IMG/VR virus record: IMGVR_UViG_3300017971_000159
Coordinates: 1 to 36,290 of that record
DNA: 36,290 nt
Source: a virus
Reading direction: 5' to 3' (one strand)
The translations under genes and the position numbers were made by a program. Of this stretch, positions 15,824-23,039 are shown one piece after another. A model generated the notes under the pieces. The model did not search any database, was not told the DNA's origin, and saw only the letters and a list, made by a program, of their open reading frames with translations. Each line of letters starts with the position of its first letter. Position 1 is the stretch's first letter.

Positions 15824-18009
15824 TGGCAGCGCTAACAGTATCATCACCATATAAGCTGTTCACAGACATTGACGGCAATCCGCTCGAAAGCGGCTACATC
15901 TATATCGGGACGGCTGGCCTAAATGCCGAGGCATCGCCAATTCAAGCATATTGGGATGCAGCGCTTACGGCCCCAGCAGTCCAGCCAATCAGAACTATTG
16001 GGGGCCATGCTTCGCGCAATGGTGCTGCCGCAAATATCTATGTTGATGCGTCTGATTATTCTGTGGTTGTCAAAAACAAGAATATGACGCTAACCTATTC
16101 GGCCCTTTATAACGTGGCAGGCACTGAGAATATCCCGACATTTGCATCAAAAGCTGACGCTATTGCGTGGATTGATTTGTACGGGATTGTTGGTGGGCAA
16201 CAATTTTTTGTTACATCAGAAGACGGCGGATCATTTATTGGCAAGACTGGCGCGGCGGCTGCAACCTACGCAGATGATGGCGGCGCATATTGTGGCACTC
16301 AATTTATACCAACAGGCGGAGATGGTAGCTCGGCACTTGTTAGGGAATACTCCGGCACGGCGGATGCGCGTTGGTTTGGTGCGGCAAATGACGTCGCAAC
16401 TGACTCTGCTGCGTCTGTCGCATTAATGGCCGCGTCACTCGGTTATGTTGCGTTTTCAGTCGGAACATACCTCATTTCCACGTCCTCAATTTCAGTGCCG
16501 ATCATATTCAGCTATGGCGCCTCACTAACGGTTGCGACAGGTAACACGCTTACCATAGCCGCACGCATCGAGTCCCCAAGGCAGTACATATTTCAGGGTG
16601 ATGGAGACTACGTGCTTACACAATCCGGTGGCGGTGAAGAATCGCGGCAGGTTCATGCCTCTTGGTTTGGCGCGTTCCCCAATGCCAATACTGGCGTTGC
16701 CGATCAAGCCCCCTACATTCAAAAGGCGTTTGACTCTGTGGGCGATCTACGGGAGTCCGTTGTTCAGTTTGATAACGGGAACTATGTTATCAAACAGGCA
16801 ATGACCGTGGGCAGGGGGACCGCAGTTATCGGCGTCGGCACACGGCGCACGGTATTTAGATTAGAGGCGTCGGGCTTCGACGTGTTCACCACGATAAATC
16901 AAGCCTGTAAATTTGAAAACATTCAATTCGAGGCGCAGTTCGGCGTTATCTCTAGCTTTACCGGCGCGTACATTAATATACAGCACGATCACTGTGAGAT
17001 ATATAATGTTGATGTTGGAGAAGGGTCTAACCCGATCATCATAGACTCAAATAATTGTCGCGTAAAAAACATTAAGTTTGGCGGCGCACATATATTTGGC
17101 GCTGGATCTGCGATTGTGAATATTCGCGGCGGCCAGCTGCATGAGATTGAGGATATTGTTAATGCGACATCGCCAGGATCGACGCATGAGTCAATCGTGA
17201 ATGTCGGCGGAAGTGCGACGGGGACAATATCAGCCGTTTCGGTTCGAGGGGTAAAACATTTTGCTGCCGTCCCGTCGGTATTGATAGAAGCAACAAGCGG
17301 CAATGTTTCCGGCGTGACTGTGTCTGGTGTGAAGTCAAACGCATCCACGGGTACGACATCCGAGGCGATCATTCTCAAGACTGGTAACACCCACAGTTTG
17401 ACTAATATTCTAATCGATCAATTTGTAATCAACGCTCAACCAACAAACGGGATACTGCTTGACCAGAGTAGCACGGGGGAAATGAGCGAGATCGTTATTG
17501 ATAATGGAATCATTATAGGATCATCTGGCATCGGTATAGATCTACAAGAAAACGCAGGAACTCTATCTAACATAACTGTCGGTTCCGGCGTTGATATTAA
17601 AGATAGAGCGACCCCCATCAGCTTTACTGGCTCACCATCAGGGGTGAAGATAGCGCCAAACGTATGGGGCGCATCTTATGCCGGTGTGACTTTCGATACT
17701 GGAAACGTTGGAGACGATTCTGCATACGCTATAAATATGGGTCAAGATTTCAGCGGACAGATAATGTTATCCTCATTAACTGACTTTATCGGTAGAGGGG
17801 TGTTCGCGTTTAAGACTTCTGGAACGCCTTTTCTGGTTAATGTCGTGACGGTGAACTCGTTGGGTCTGTATACGGGCGCGCTAACCGGGACTACTGGCAC
17901 GGACACGCAGGTCAACTTATCTGTGGACTCAAACGGTTTGGTATATGTCGAAAATAGAACAGGGGCGACGAGGCGATTTTTCGTTACCGTTCTCGCGGCT
18001 AACGCGTAA
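15823..18009 (+). CDS. Tailspike with P22-type head-binding domain
   Basis: The protein is 728 aa (P22 tailspike is 667). Residues 1-110 (SSPYKLFTDIDGNPLESGYIYIGTAGLNAEASPIQAYWDAALTAPAVQPIRTIGGHASRNG..NIYVDASDYSVVVKNKNMTLTYS) match the P22 head-binding domain pattern that docks on the gp4/gp10 neck. From about residue 200 onward, short Ile/Val/Asn/Gly repeats typical of a right-handed parallel beta-helix follow, ending in a beta domain. Such spikes bind and often cleave surface polysaccharide; the catalytic residues are not evident to me. This is the main host-range determinant. Confidence 0.85.
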   Translation: MAALTVSSPYKLFTDIDGNPLESGYIYIGTAGLNAEASPIQAYWDAALTAPAVQPIRTIGGHASRNGAAANIYVDASDYSVVVKNKNMTLTYSALYNVAGTENIPTFASKADAIAWIDLYGIVGGQQFFVTSEDGGSFIGKTGAAAATYADDGGAYCGTQFIPTGGDGSSALVREYSGTADARWFGAANDVATDSAASVALMAASLGYVAFSVGTYLISTSSISVPIIFSYGASLTVATGNTLTIAARIESPRQYIFQGDGDYVLTQSGGGEESRQVHASWFGAFPNANTGVADQAPYIQKAFDSVGDLRESVVQFDNGNYVIKQAMTVGRGTAVIGVGTRRTVFRLEASGFDVFTTINQACKFENIQFEAQFGVISSFTGAYINIQHDHCEIYNVDVGEGSNPIIIDSNNCRVKNIKFGGAHIFGAGSAIVNIRGGQLHEIEDIVNATSPGSTHESIVNVGGSATGTISAVSVRGVKHFAAVPSVLIEATSGNVSGVTVSGVKSNASTGTTSEAIILKTGNTHSLTNILIDQFVINAQPTNGILLDQSSTGEMSEIVIDNGIIIGSSGIGIDLQENAGTLSNITVGSGVDIKDRATPISFTGSPSGVKIAPNVWGASYAGVTFDTGNVGDDSAYAINMGQDFSGQIMLSSLTDFIGRGVFAFKTSGTPFLVNVVTVNSLGLYTGALTGTTGTDTQVNLSVDSNGLVYVENRTGATRRFFVTVLAANA

Positions 18010-18413
18010 TGAGTAACTATATATTTGGCAAGCGGTCTGAAAGCTGCATTGCCACAATTCACCCCGACCTGACCGCCGTGCTACGAAGAGGACTAGAGCT
18101 ATCGCCTTATGACTTCGGCGTGATCGAGGGCGCGAGAACTTATGAGCGACAGGTTGATCTATTCAATGCCGGTGACTCAACCACCACGAACAGCGAACAT
18201 CTAGCCAAAGCAGATGGATATTCACATGCTGCCGACATTCTTGCCTATGTTGACGGAAAACATACCTACGAACACAAGTATTATCGCAAGGTGATCCAAT
18301 CGTTATTCACCGCAGCAATTGAGCTAGGTGTGCAAATAGAAGTCGGCGCATTGTGGCGTGACTTTTTAGACAGTCCTCACATTCAACTGAATCAGGATTA
18401 TCGAGATGCTTGA
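18009..18413 (+). CDS. Endolysin, M15-family L-alanyl-D-glutamate peptidase-like
   Basis: A 134-aa peptidoglycan peptidase. Zn-site motifs of the VanY/M15C fold are visible: E40-GARTYERQ, SEH64...SHAAD76 (first His and Asp ligands) and DSPH124 near the C-terminus (third ligand), with W116 preceding. The length is normal for T5-type phage endopeptidases. There is no signal peptide, so it needs a holin. The ATG overlaps the tailspike stop (TAATG), placing lysis genes directly after the spike, as in many podoviruses. Confidence 0.85.
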   Translation: MSNYIFGKRSESCIATIHPDLTAVLRRGLELSPYDFGVIEGARTYERQVDLFNAGDSTTTNSEHLAKADGYSHAADILAYVDGKHTYEHKYYRKVIQSLFTAAIELGVQIEVGALWRDFLDSPHIQLNQDYRDA

Positions 18414-18702
18414 TAAAATCGCTCAATTCCTCAAGGATGCCAGGGCAATATGGCTTGGCCTGCTATCTATCATTGCCGCAGCTGCATGGGCTGGTGATCA
18501 AAGATGGATGCCAAAGGAAGACAGTGACAAGCTTATTTCTGTTATCGAGATCCGCCAGCTTTCACAGCGAAATGACGAGCTAGAGATTCAGAAGGCATAT
18601 GCCGCAGATCCGCAGCAAATACAGATGATGGATGCGATCATAAACATCAACAACAACAAGATTCAGACGATCATCAACGAAAAGCAGATAACTGGGGAAT
18701 GA
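18406..18702 (+). CDS. Small membrane-anchored protein, possible inner spanin
   Basis: This 98-aa protein has one N-terminal transmembrane helix (about residues 14-30, AIWLGLLSIIAAAAWAG) followed by a charged helical/coiled tail (ELEIQKAYAADPQQIQMMDAIININNNKIQTIINEKQ). The topology fits an Rz-type i-spanin, but no lipobox-bearing Rz1 partner is visible nested or adjacent. The first codons overlap the endolysin 3' end. Function is tentative. Confidence 0.55.
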   Translation: MLDKIAQFLKDARAIWLGLLSIIAAAAWAGDQRWMPKEDSDKLISVIEIRQLSQRNDELEIQKAYAADPQQIQMMDAIININNNKIQTIINEKQITGE

Positions 18703-18703
18703 T

Positions 18704-19147
18704 ATGAGCTTTTGGGGTAAATTATTCGGCACAGAGAAGGCGCTCAACGGCATCGTTGACGGCGTAACAAAGGGCCTTGATGCGCTGGTATATACTGACG
18801 AGGAAAAGGCAGGAGACGCAGCGGCAGACCGCACAGAGGCGCGGCAAATGGTGGTGCAATGGATGGCGGCGACGCAGGGGCAGAACCTTGCTCGCAGACT
18901 CATCGCCCTATCAATCACCGGCGTTTGGTTGCTACAATATATAGTATCGCAGGGAATGAACTTCATAGCCGTGTTCGTCGAGTCACCGGATGAGCTAAAT
19001 GAGGCGGCAGAGGTCATGCGAAATGGGGCGTCTGATATGTCGCCAGCAGTAATGCTTATACTGGCATTTTACTTTGCAGCGCCTCATATGGGCGATATAG
19101 CAAAGGCTGTAACTGGGAATTTCACTAAAAGCGTAAACAAGGGGTAA
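18704..19147 (+). CDS. Holin, 3-TM/GTA_holin type
   Basis: The 147-aa N-terminus MSFWGKLFGTEKALNGIVDGVTKGLDALVYTDEEKAGDAAADRTEARQMV resembles the amphipathic leader of the GTA_holin_3TM family. It is followed by hydrophobic helices at about 78-105 and 122-137. It would control the timing of endolysin release across the inner membrane. It starts 1 nt after the upstream stop within the lysis cluster. Confidence 0.7.
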   Translation: MSFWGKLFGTEKALNGIVDGVTKGLDALVYTDEEKAGDAAADRTEARQMVVQWMAATQGQNLARRLIALSITGVWLLQYIVSQGMNFIAVFVESPDELNEAAEVMRNGASDMSPAVMLILAFYFAAPHMGDIAKAVTGNFTKSVNKG

Positions 19148-19150
19148 ATC

Positions 19151-19255
19151 ATGGCAGGCGGAAACGGAAAGACACGAAAGAAGAAGGCAGGCACAAAGAA
19201 ACCAAAGCCGCGCAAGAAGGGGCGAACAGCTAAAAAGGCAGACTCAGAATGCTAG
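19151..19255 (+). CDS. Lys/Arg-rich mini-protein
   Basis: The 34-aa MAGGNGKTRKKKAGTKKP... is about 45% Lys+Arg and ends ADSEC. It has ATG 3 nt after the holin stop and a stop that overlaps the next gene start (ATGCTAG). Composition resembles DNA-compacting tails or ribosome-binding peptides. It is the second very basic mini-gene in this genome (see 5249), and function is unknown. Confidence 0.55.
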   Translation: MAGGNGKTRKKKAGTKKPKPRKKGRTAKKADSEC

Positions 19256-19713
19256 AGCTTTTGACTCTCATGCTTGCCATCTTGATCGTCGTTGCCGCGT
19301 TGCAGCCGACAGCCGAGAGGAAGTATGCGGGCATGGTGTTTGCTGTGCTTGCGGCCATACATCATGCGCTGATGTTTAATGTCGATGGCTGGCTATACTA
19401 CTTCACAGCCGCCATTGCTGATGCCATGGTCATTATGCTAACGATCAGACTGAGACCCATATCAAAGGTGATAGAGACAGTCCATACAATCTGCTACATC
19501 TCAATCCTGATGAACTTTATAGGGTGGGTGATGTTCATGTCATACCTTCCACACCACGCCTACAACGCATCATTCCTGCTAATCTACGGCTGGGCAATAA
19601 TAAACCTCATGAGAGGGGAATCTACCGATGGCGGAACTAATCGAGTGGGCGTGGGGAATAATCACGTTCTCCCTTCTCCTGGCGAGAGTCATTATCGCCA
19701 TCAAAAACAATAG
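19249..19713 (+). CDS. Polytopic membrane protein of unknown function
   Basis: The 154-aa protein has four hydrophobic helices: about residues 2-19, 27-45, 50-66 and 82-117 (the last may be two). The C-terminal 35 residues are polar (RGESTDGGTNRVGVGNNHVLPSPGESHYRHQKQ) and are encoded where another ORF overlaps in a second frame. Its position in the lysis cluster suggests a second holin/antiholin or a superinfection-exclusion protein; no family recognised. Confidence 0.55.
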   Translation: MLELLTLMLAILIVVAALQPTAERKYAGMVFAVLAAIHHALMFNVDGWLYYFTAAIADAMVIMLTIRLRPISKVIETVHTICYISILMNFIGWVMFMSYLPHHAYNASFLLIYGWAIINLMRGESTDGGTNRVGVGNNHVLPSPGESHYRHQKQ

Positions 19714-19822
19714 GGCAAGACATGTCATTGAAACAAGACTTGACGCAATTTGCGACGGATGCAGCGACAAACCCGAAGACTGTGGTTGCTGTCAGTACGG
19801 CAACATCAGGCATAGGCCTTAG
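19628..19822 (+). CDS. Small single-TM cysteine-rich protein, overlapping
   Basis: This 64-aa product has a hydrophobic helix (residues 6-24) followed by a Cys cluster CDGCSDKPEDCGCC. GAGGGG precedes the ATG. It overlaps the end of the 154-aa gene and the start of the 82-aa gene in different frames, an arrangement like nested lysis genes. The Cys cluster resembles the GCDGVCDGCDDKPC tail of the 30319 product, so the two may share ancestry. Confidence 0.5.
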   Translation: MAELIEWAWGIITFSLLLARVIIAIKNNRARHVIETRLDAICDGCSDKPEDCGCCQYGNIRHRP

Positions 19823-19970
19823 TACCGCGATAGGCTGGCTAGAGAAGGGGATAGGCGTTGCCGCGTCTGCTGCTGGCCTTACCCTGGCGCTGCTAATGGT
19901 TAGAAAGGTTATGCTAGAGAGTGCCAAGCTTAAAATCGAGATAGAGGCGCTTAATAAAGATAACGACTAG
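19722..19970 (+). CDS. Small membrane protein, holin-like
   Basis: The 82-aa protein has a soluble N-terminus (MSLKQDLTQFATDAATNPKTVVAVSTATSGIG) followed by a Gly/Ala-rich hydrophobic segment (about 34-62) and a charged C-terminal helix KIEIEALNKDND. The layout resembles class II holins. It is the last gene of the rightward late block. Its 3' end meets a convergent leftward gene. Confidence 0.55.
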   Translation: MSLKQDLTQFATDAATNPKTVVAVSTATSGIGLSTAIGWLEKGIGVAASAAGLTLALLMVRKVMLESAKLKIEIEALNKDND

Positions 19971-20046
19971 CGTCACATCTGCCGCCTCTTAATTCATTAA
20001 TTTACATGCTACGACCTTGCATGCTCCGTATAATCTACTGTTATGC
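19958..20046. other. Possible degenerate attC-like site in the convergent junction
   Basis: Read leftward, GCATAAC (20040-20046 reverse complement) contains the stop of the 73-aa gene and GTTATCT closes the site at 19958-19964. Between them lie CATGC/GCATG inverted repeats (20005-20023). The arm complementarity is weak and no matching cassette start is seen, so this is only suggestive. Confidence 0.2.
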
Positions 20047-20262
20047 ATAACCATTATTCAAAGCATTGGTTATCGCTTTTAAGCATTCTGGACAGACGAT
20101 AAGCCTACCTCCTTGCTCGCCATTTAATGCTGCATGGGTAACGTCCTGAAAAAAGGGCTTTAATTCGTAAGTATTTCCGCACCACGTTTCTTTTCCGTCT
20201 GCTCTAACCGCGTTACCGAAACCAACGCAATGTACATATTCAGGCCTGCGCATAATAAACAT
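20041..20262 (-). CDS. Small zinc-ribbon-like hypothetical protein
   Basis: This 73-aa protein, or 70 aa from the second Met (MRRPEY), has Cys/His pairs HC..., WCGN and CPEC that could bind one zinc. It is the most 3' gene of the leftward transcript. It is preceded by a promoter of the shared TTTTGCTAA class and separated from the SSB gene by a leftward terminator, so it is expressed alone. The function is unknown. Confidence 0.55.
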   Translation of the reverse strand: MFIMRRPEYVHCVGFGNAVRADGKETWCGNTYELKPFFQDVTHAALNGEQGGRLIVCPECLKAITNALNNGYA

Positions 20263-20283
20263 CTCCAGCGTTATTCAACTACC

Positions 20284-20311
20284 ATCTTAGCAAAAGTATA
20301 ACATAAATCAA
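20284..20311 (-). promoter_or_regulatory. Leftward promoter, shared TTATACTTTTGCTAA class (1)
   Basis: On the minus strand: TTGATT (20311-20306), a 16-bp spacer and TAAGAT (20289-20284), with an extended -10 TGC. The spacer carries TTATACTTTTGC, identical to the promoter at 27405. It drives the 73-aa gene. Confidence 0.65.
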
Positions 20312-20330
20312 CAATTATTTATCATCAGGC

Positions 20331-20356
20331 AAAAAAAGACCTGCATTGCAGCAGGC
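20331..20356 (-). terminator. Leftward intrinsic terminator
   Basis: On the minus strand CCTGC...GCAGG (20355-20351 with 20344-20340) with a 6-nt loop is followed by seven T residues. It ends the leftward transcript after the SSB-like gene. Confidence 0.8.
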
Positions 20357-20395
20357 CAAAAGGGCGCGGCTAGGTGCCGCAGGAGGTGTTAGGCT

Positions 20396-20716
20396 TTAAA
20401 AGGGGATATCGTCATCAAAGTCGTCAAAGTTACCGCTAGGAGCGCCGCCATAGCCACCCTGTGCTGCCCCCTGCTGGTTGTTCTGCTGCTGGGGCTGCTG
20501 TTGGGTGTTATTCTGGCGAGGTTCGAACAGAGAGGCGATAATCATATCGCGCCCCTGCTCCATGAACGCCGCCAGGTTAACATGCGGATCAAGTAGCAGA
20601 TACGGGCCTTTATCGCCCTGCATTACTGCGCCGAGATTCATCCATTTAGCTTTCTGGTTGCCGTCTTTGTCAGCGTATTCACCTGCCTTGATGGCGATGT
20701 CATATTTCTTACTCAT
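20396..20716 (-). CDS. Single-stranded DNA-binding protein-like
   Basis: This 106-aa protein has a short N-terminal OB-like region (KKYDIAIKAGEYADKDGNQKAKWMNLGAVMQGDKGPYLLLDPHVNLAAF), then a Gln/Gly-rich linker (about 72-92). It ends in FDDFDDDIPF, the acidic tip by which SSBs recruit partner proteins. It is smaller than bacterial SSB (about 178 aa) but similar to phage SSB-like proteins. GGAGG lies upstream of the ATG. It is in the same operon as a RecE-like nuclease, so recombination or replication use is likely. Confidence 0.75.
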   Translation of the reverse strand: MSKKYDIAIKAGEYADKDGNQKAKWMNLGAVMQGDKGPYLLLDPHVNLAAFMEQGRDMIIASLFEPRQNNTQQQPQQQNNQQGAAQGGYGGAPSGNFDDFDDDIPF

Positions 20717-20738
20717 CTCTTCCTCCGGTTAAATTACA

Positions 20739-20823
20739 ATATAACAGTTAAATTTGTGAAGTGGTGCATTTTGTCCGTATAGGGGTGTTATGCGCCACTT
20801 TTGGGGTATATCCCTTGTTATAA
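20739..20823 (-). other. attC-like recombination site 8 (after the MT-A70 gene)
   Basis: Read leftward, R'' is TTATAAC (20823-20817), holding the methylase stop codon, and R' is GTTATAT (20745-20739). The arms AAGTGG/CCACTT (20759-20764 with 20795-20800) continue into GCAT/ATGC after a single mismatch, giving an imperfect palindrome. A 16-nt block around R'' (GTGCGTTATAACAAGG) is identical to that of the site at 31278. Confidence 0.55.
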
Positions 20824-21345
20824 CGCACCATCAAGTTCGGCAGTGCATTCAACCTCATTGCCCCATACGTCCCATCCTTCTGCGGGGTAACGGCAAAACA
20901 GCTCCACACGGTTTACATCTGGAAACCACGCTTTTATTAGGTCTCGTATTTCATTTGGTTTCTTGCTGTGCTTTCCTCTCGCAAATTCAAAAACACTGCT
21001 ACGCCTATCCTTTTGATCAGGCGGGCTAAACTTGCCCCTTGTCCCAACTAATAGAATCTCATGCTGGCCTCTAAACCAGTACCCCATTCCTATCTTCTTT
21101 TTATCCCATACCGCCTGTGATTTATAGCTAAACCCCCATGCTTTCATCACTTCTATCCCCTCTAGCAGCTTAGGGGCTGTAGTCCACAGGTATAGAACGC
21201 TATTGTCATCTGCTGGAACATTCAGAGCACATAGCTCCTTCTGTGTCATTGTCGGGTATTGGTTCTCAATCTTCCTTGAGTCACTTTTGCTGAAGCTATA
21301 GCGCCACGGTGGGTCTGCGTAAATTACCTGGTATTTCTTTGTCAT
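20818..21345 (-). CDS. MT-A70 family N6-adenine DNA methyltransferase
   Basis: The 175-aa start ATG at 21345 is supported by AGAGGAACG; the open frame further upstream runs into the preceding attC-like site. Residues 9-14 carry the DPPW catalytic motif (VIYADPPWRYSF). LYLWTTAPKLLEGIEVMKAWGFSYKSQAVWDKKKIGMGYWFRGQHEILLVGTRG and a late FCRYPAEGWDVWGNE are the characteristic MT-A70 blocks. It transfers methyl from SAM to adenine N6, and in phages this usually shields DNA from restriction. It is flanked by two attC-like sites and so looks like a mobile cassette. Confidence 0.85.
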   Translation of the reverse strand: MTKKYQVIYADPPWRYSFSKSDSRKIENQYPTMTQKELCALNVPADDNSVLYLWTTAPKLLEGIEVMKAWGFSYKSQAVWDKKKIGMGYWFRGQHEILLVGTRGKFSPPDQKDRRSSVFEFARGKHSKKPNEIRDLIKAWFPDVNRVELFCRYPAEGWDVWGNEVECTAELDGAL

Positions 21346-21370
21346 CAATCGTTCCTCTTGTGTAGGTACG

Positions 21371-21430
21371 GTATAACAATGCAATCTAGCGGACAACAAA
21401 AAGCGTTGCCGCTAATCGCCAGCGTTACTC
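21371..21430 (-). other. attC-like recombination site 9 (before the MT-A70 gene)
   Basis: Read leftward, R'' is GAGTAAC (21430-21424), containing the stop of the 251-aa gene, and R' is GTTATAC (21377-21371). The arm TAGCGGCAA (21414-21406) pairs with TTGTCCGCTA (21396-21387), leaving one extrahelical base, the asymmetry expected of attC. R' GTTATAC matches the closing TTATAAC of the methylase cassette in six of seven positions. Confidence 0.65.
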
Positions 21431-22180
21431 CCCAAACCTCGCAATCACCATATCATCAAGCTCCGCGATCTGCGGCACTGGCAAATGCTGACCCATAGCC
21501 GCTGCGGCTTCGGCCTCTTCCTTGCTACTGGCATTGTTTACCATGTCGGTGATCTCGGCGTAGGTGGGCGGCGCTGCATTATTGCTCGCTGATGCTGCCC
21601 CCATTATATCGCCCTTGTCTTCAATCTCTTTCAGCTTCTCAGAGTATGCAGAGCGCGCTTGGTTCTTCTCTGCATCACCAGCAAGCGCACCGGCCATGAT
21701 AGCCGCCTCTGATAGTTGCCCCTTGGTTGTTGCGGAGGCAATCTTATCAAGCACATCGCCTAGGTTGGCAACTGGCTCTACCGATAGCGGAGATACCTTG
21801 TAGGGCGCGCGCTTGCCCCTGCTTGCCGTTAGCTGCATCGTCATAACCGAGTCAATATGACTTACATGGCTAATACGAATTCCACCAACCTTGACCCCAC
21901 CAAACTTAACCAATGGATCATTGTATAGCTGCATGGAGCGCCCAGCCCATTCCGCGCCATTATCACCCCATGCATAAATTAAGACGCGCCTCATGGATTT
22001 ACATGGCTTGTAAGGTCTGCCGCCATCACCCTCATAATGGATAGATATAGGCTGGTCGGCGCTACCTCTTTTTACAGATGTGACCTTGATCGTTTTAGCT
22101 ACGCCAACAAGATCATCGGCATTTAATTGGTCGCTTTTCGGGGTTATTGTGTCCCGTAAGCTAGACACGCTACTATTCAT
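21425..22180 (-). CDS. Hypothetical recombination/replication protein beside RecE-like nuclease
   Basis: The 251-aa protein has N-terminal 120 residues containing DLVGVAKTIKVTSVKRGSADQPISIHYEGDGGRPYKPCKSMRRVLIYAWGDNGAEWAGRSMQLYNDPLVKFGG, a compact domain often seen in phage recombination loci but without a name I can give. The C-terminal 100 residues are helical and Ala-rich, ending in an acidic segment. No RecT-, Beta- or ERF-like annealase is visible elsewhere, so this may be the nuclease's partner. It has its own promoter of the shared class. Confidence 0.6.
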   Translation of the reverse strand: MNSSVSSLRDTITPKSDQLNADDLVGVAKTIKVTSVKRGSADQPISIHYEGDGGRPYKPCKSMRRVLIYAWGDNGAEWAGRSMQLYNDPLVKFGGVKVGGIRISHVSHIDSVMTMQLTASRGKRAPYKVSPLSVEPVANLGDVLDKIASATTKGQLSEAAIMAGALAGDAEKNQARSAYSEKLKEIEDKGDIMGAASASNNAAPPTYAEITDMVNNASSKEEAEAAAAMGQHLPVPQIAELDDMVIARFGE

Positions 22181-22209
22181 TTCTACCTCCTACTATTATT
22201 TGAATTAAG

Positions 22210-22238
22210 ACTTTAGCAAAACTATAACGGCTAGTCAA
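22210..22238 (-). promoter_or_regulatory. Leftward promoter, shared TTATAGTTTTGCTAA class (2)
   Basis: On the minus strand: TTGACT (22238-22233), 17 bp, TAAAGT (22215-22210), with TGC extended -10 and the TTATAGTTTTGC spacer core. The -35 box lies in the last codons of the nuclease gene. It drives the 251-aa gene, MT-A70 and SSB genes. Confidence 0.65.
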
Positions 22239-23034
22239 GGCACCATTCAGGCAGCATCAGTGGCATAGGCTCGCCACTCTCTGAATACCCGCCAAACTTG
22301 TCAGAATCAATTGCTTGCTTAAGGTCGGCAAGGTTCTGCCTATACTTCCATCTACCAGCCTGAAAGTGCTCATCCTCCATAGTATAAACCTCGACATTGT
22401 ACGGCGGCGACTTCTCTACAACAGCGAAGGCAAACGCTGTTACATTTCCACCTGCTGCATTGTAACCATCTAAATAATACGCGCCCTGGACATCATATCT
22501 AAACTTGGCCGCAGACCTACCGAATTCCCTAGGCGATGCGTCCGTGGTGGTTTTTAAGTCGATTATGGCGCTGCCTTTCATGTAGTCTGGCCGACACCGA
22601 CAAAGCAGCCCCGTTTCCTCGTCAATCCAATATGCCGATTGCTCAGCAATCCCGCCTGTCAACAACTGACTAGCCGATGGGTGAGCCATTACCGCATCGC
22701 GCATTCGCTGGATATTGTCAAAGTCATCGGCCTTAATAATCAACTTGCCATCTGACACCTCCTGAAATTCAGCATAAGCCGCCTTGCCAATCTTCGTGCG
22801 CCGGTCAATTCCATCGGGCAACACCGCGATCTCATCGTCGAACTTTTCAGGCTCAAGAATCAGCGTGTGAGCTGACGTGCCAATTCTCATCGCCTCTGTA
22901 GATTCTGACTTGTGGCTCATGTGGTATAAATAGTGGGCCGGAGACTTGCTGAATCGGTCTAGCATTGTTTTGCTAACCCCATCCCCTGAGTGATATTTTT
23001 CGTTGCTTATGTCTTCATATATTCCTGTGTCCAT
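22231..23034 (-). CDS. RecE/exonuclease VIII-like PD-(D/E)XK nuclease
   Basis: This 267-aa protein matches the C-terminal nuclease domain of E. coli RecE (DUF3799/PDDEXK_12 style): YHSGDGVSKTMLDRFSKSPAHYLYH near residues 14-38, MRIGTSAHTLILEPEKF (about 50-66), CRCRPDYMKGSAIIDLKTTTDASPREFGRSAAKFRYDVQGAYYLDGY (about 146-192, with D..K catalytic pair in DLKT). It degrades 5' strands of double-stranded DNA ends to start recombination or concatemer formation. It is 5 nt from the HNH gene upstream. Confidence 0.82.
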   Translation of the reverse strand: MDTGIYEDISNEKYHSGDGVSKTMLDRFSKSPAHYLYHMSHKSESTEAMRIGTSAHTLILEPEKFDDEIAVLPDGIDRRTKIGKAAYAEFQEVSDGKLIIKADDFDNIQRMRDAVMAHPSASQLLTGGIAEQSAYWIDEETGLLCRCRPDYMKGSAIIDLKTTTDASPREFGRSAAKFRYDVQGAYYLDGYNAAGGNVTAFAFAVVEKSPPYNVEVYTMEDEHFQAGRWKYRQNLADLKQAIDSDKFGGYSESGEPMPLMLPEWCLD

Positions 23035-23039
23035 GATAT

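Noticed and set aside
20300-20395. attC after the SSB-like gene (GCCTAAC near the stop codon)
   Set aside because: The box fits RYYYAAC but no complementary GTT box or paired arms follow; a normal terminator lies there instead.
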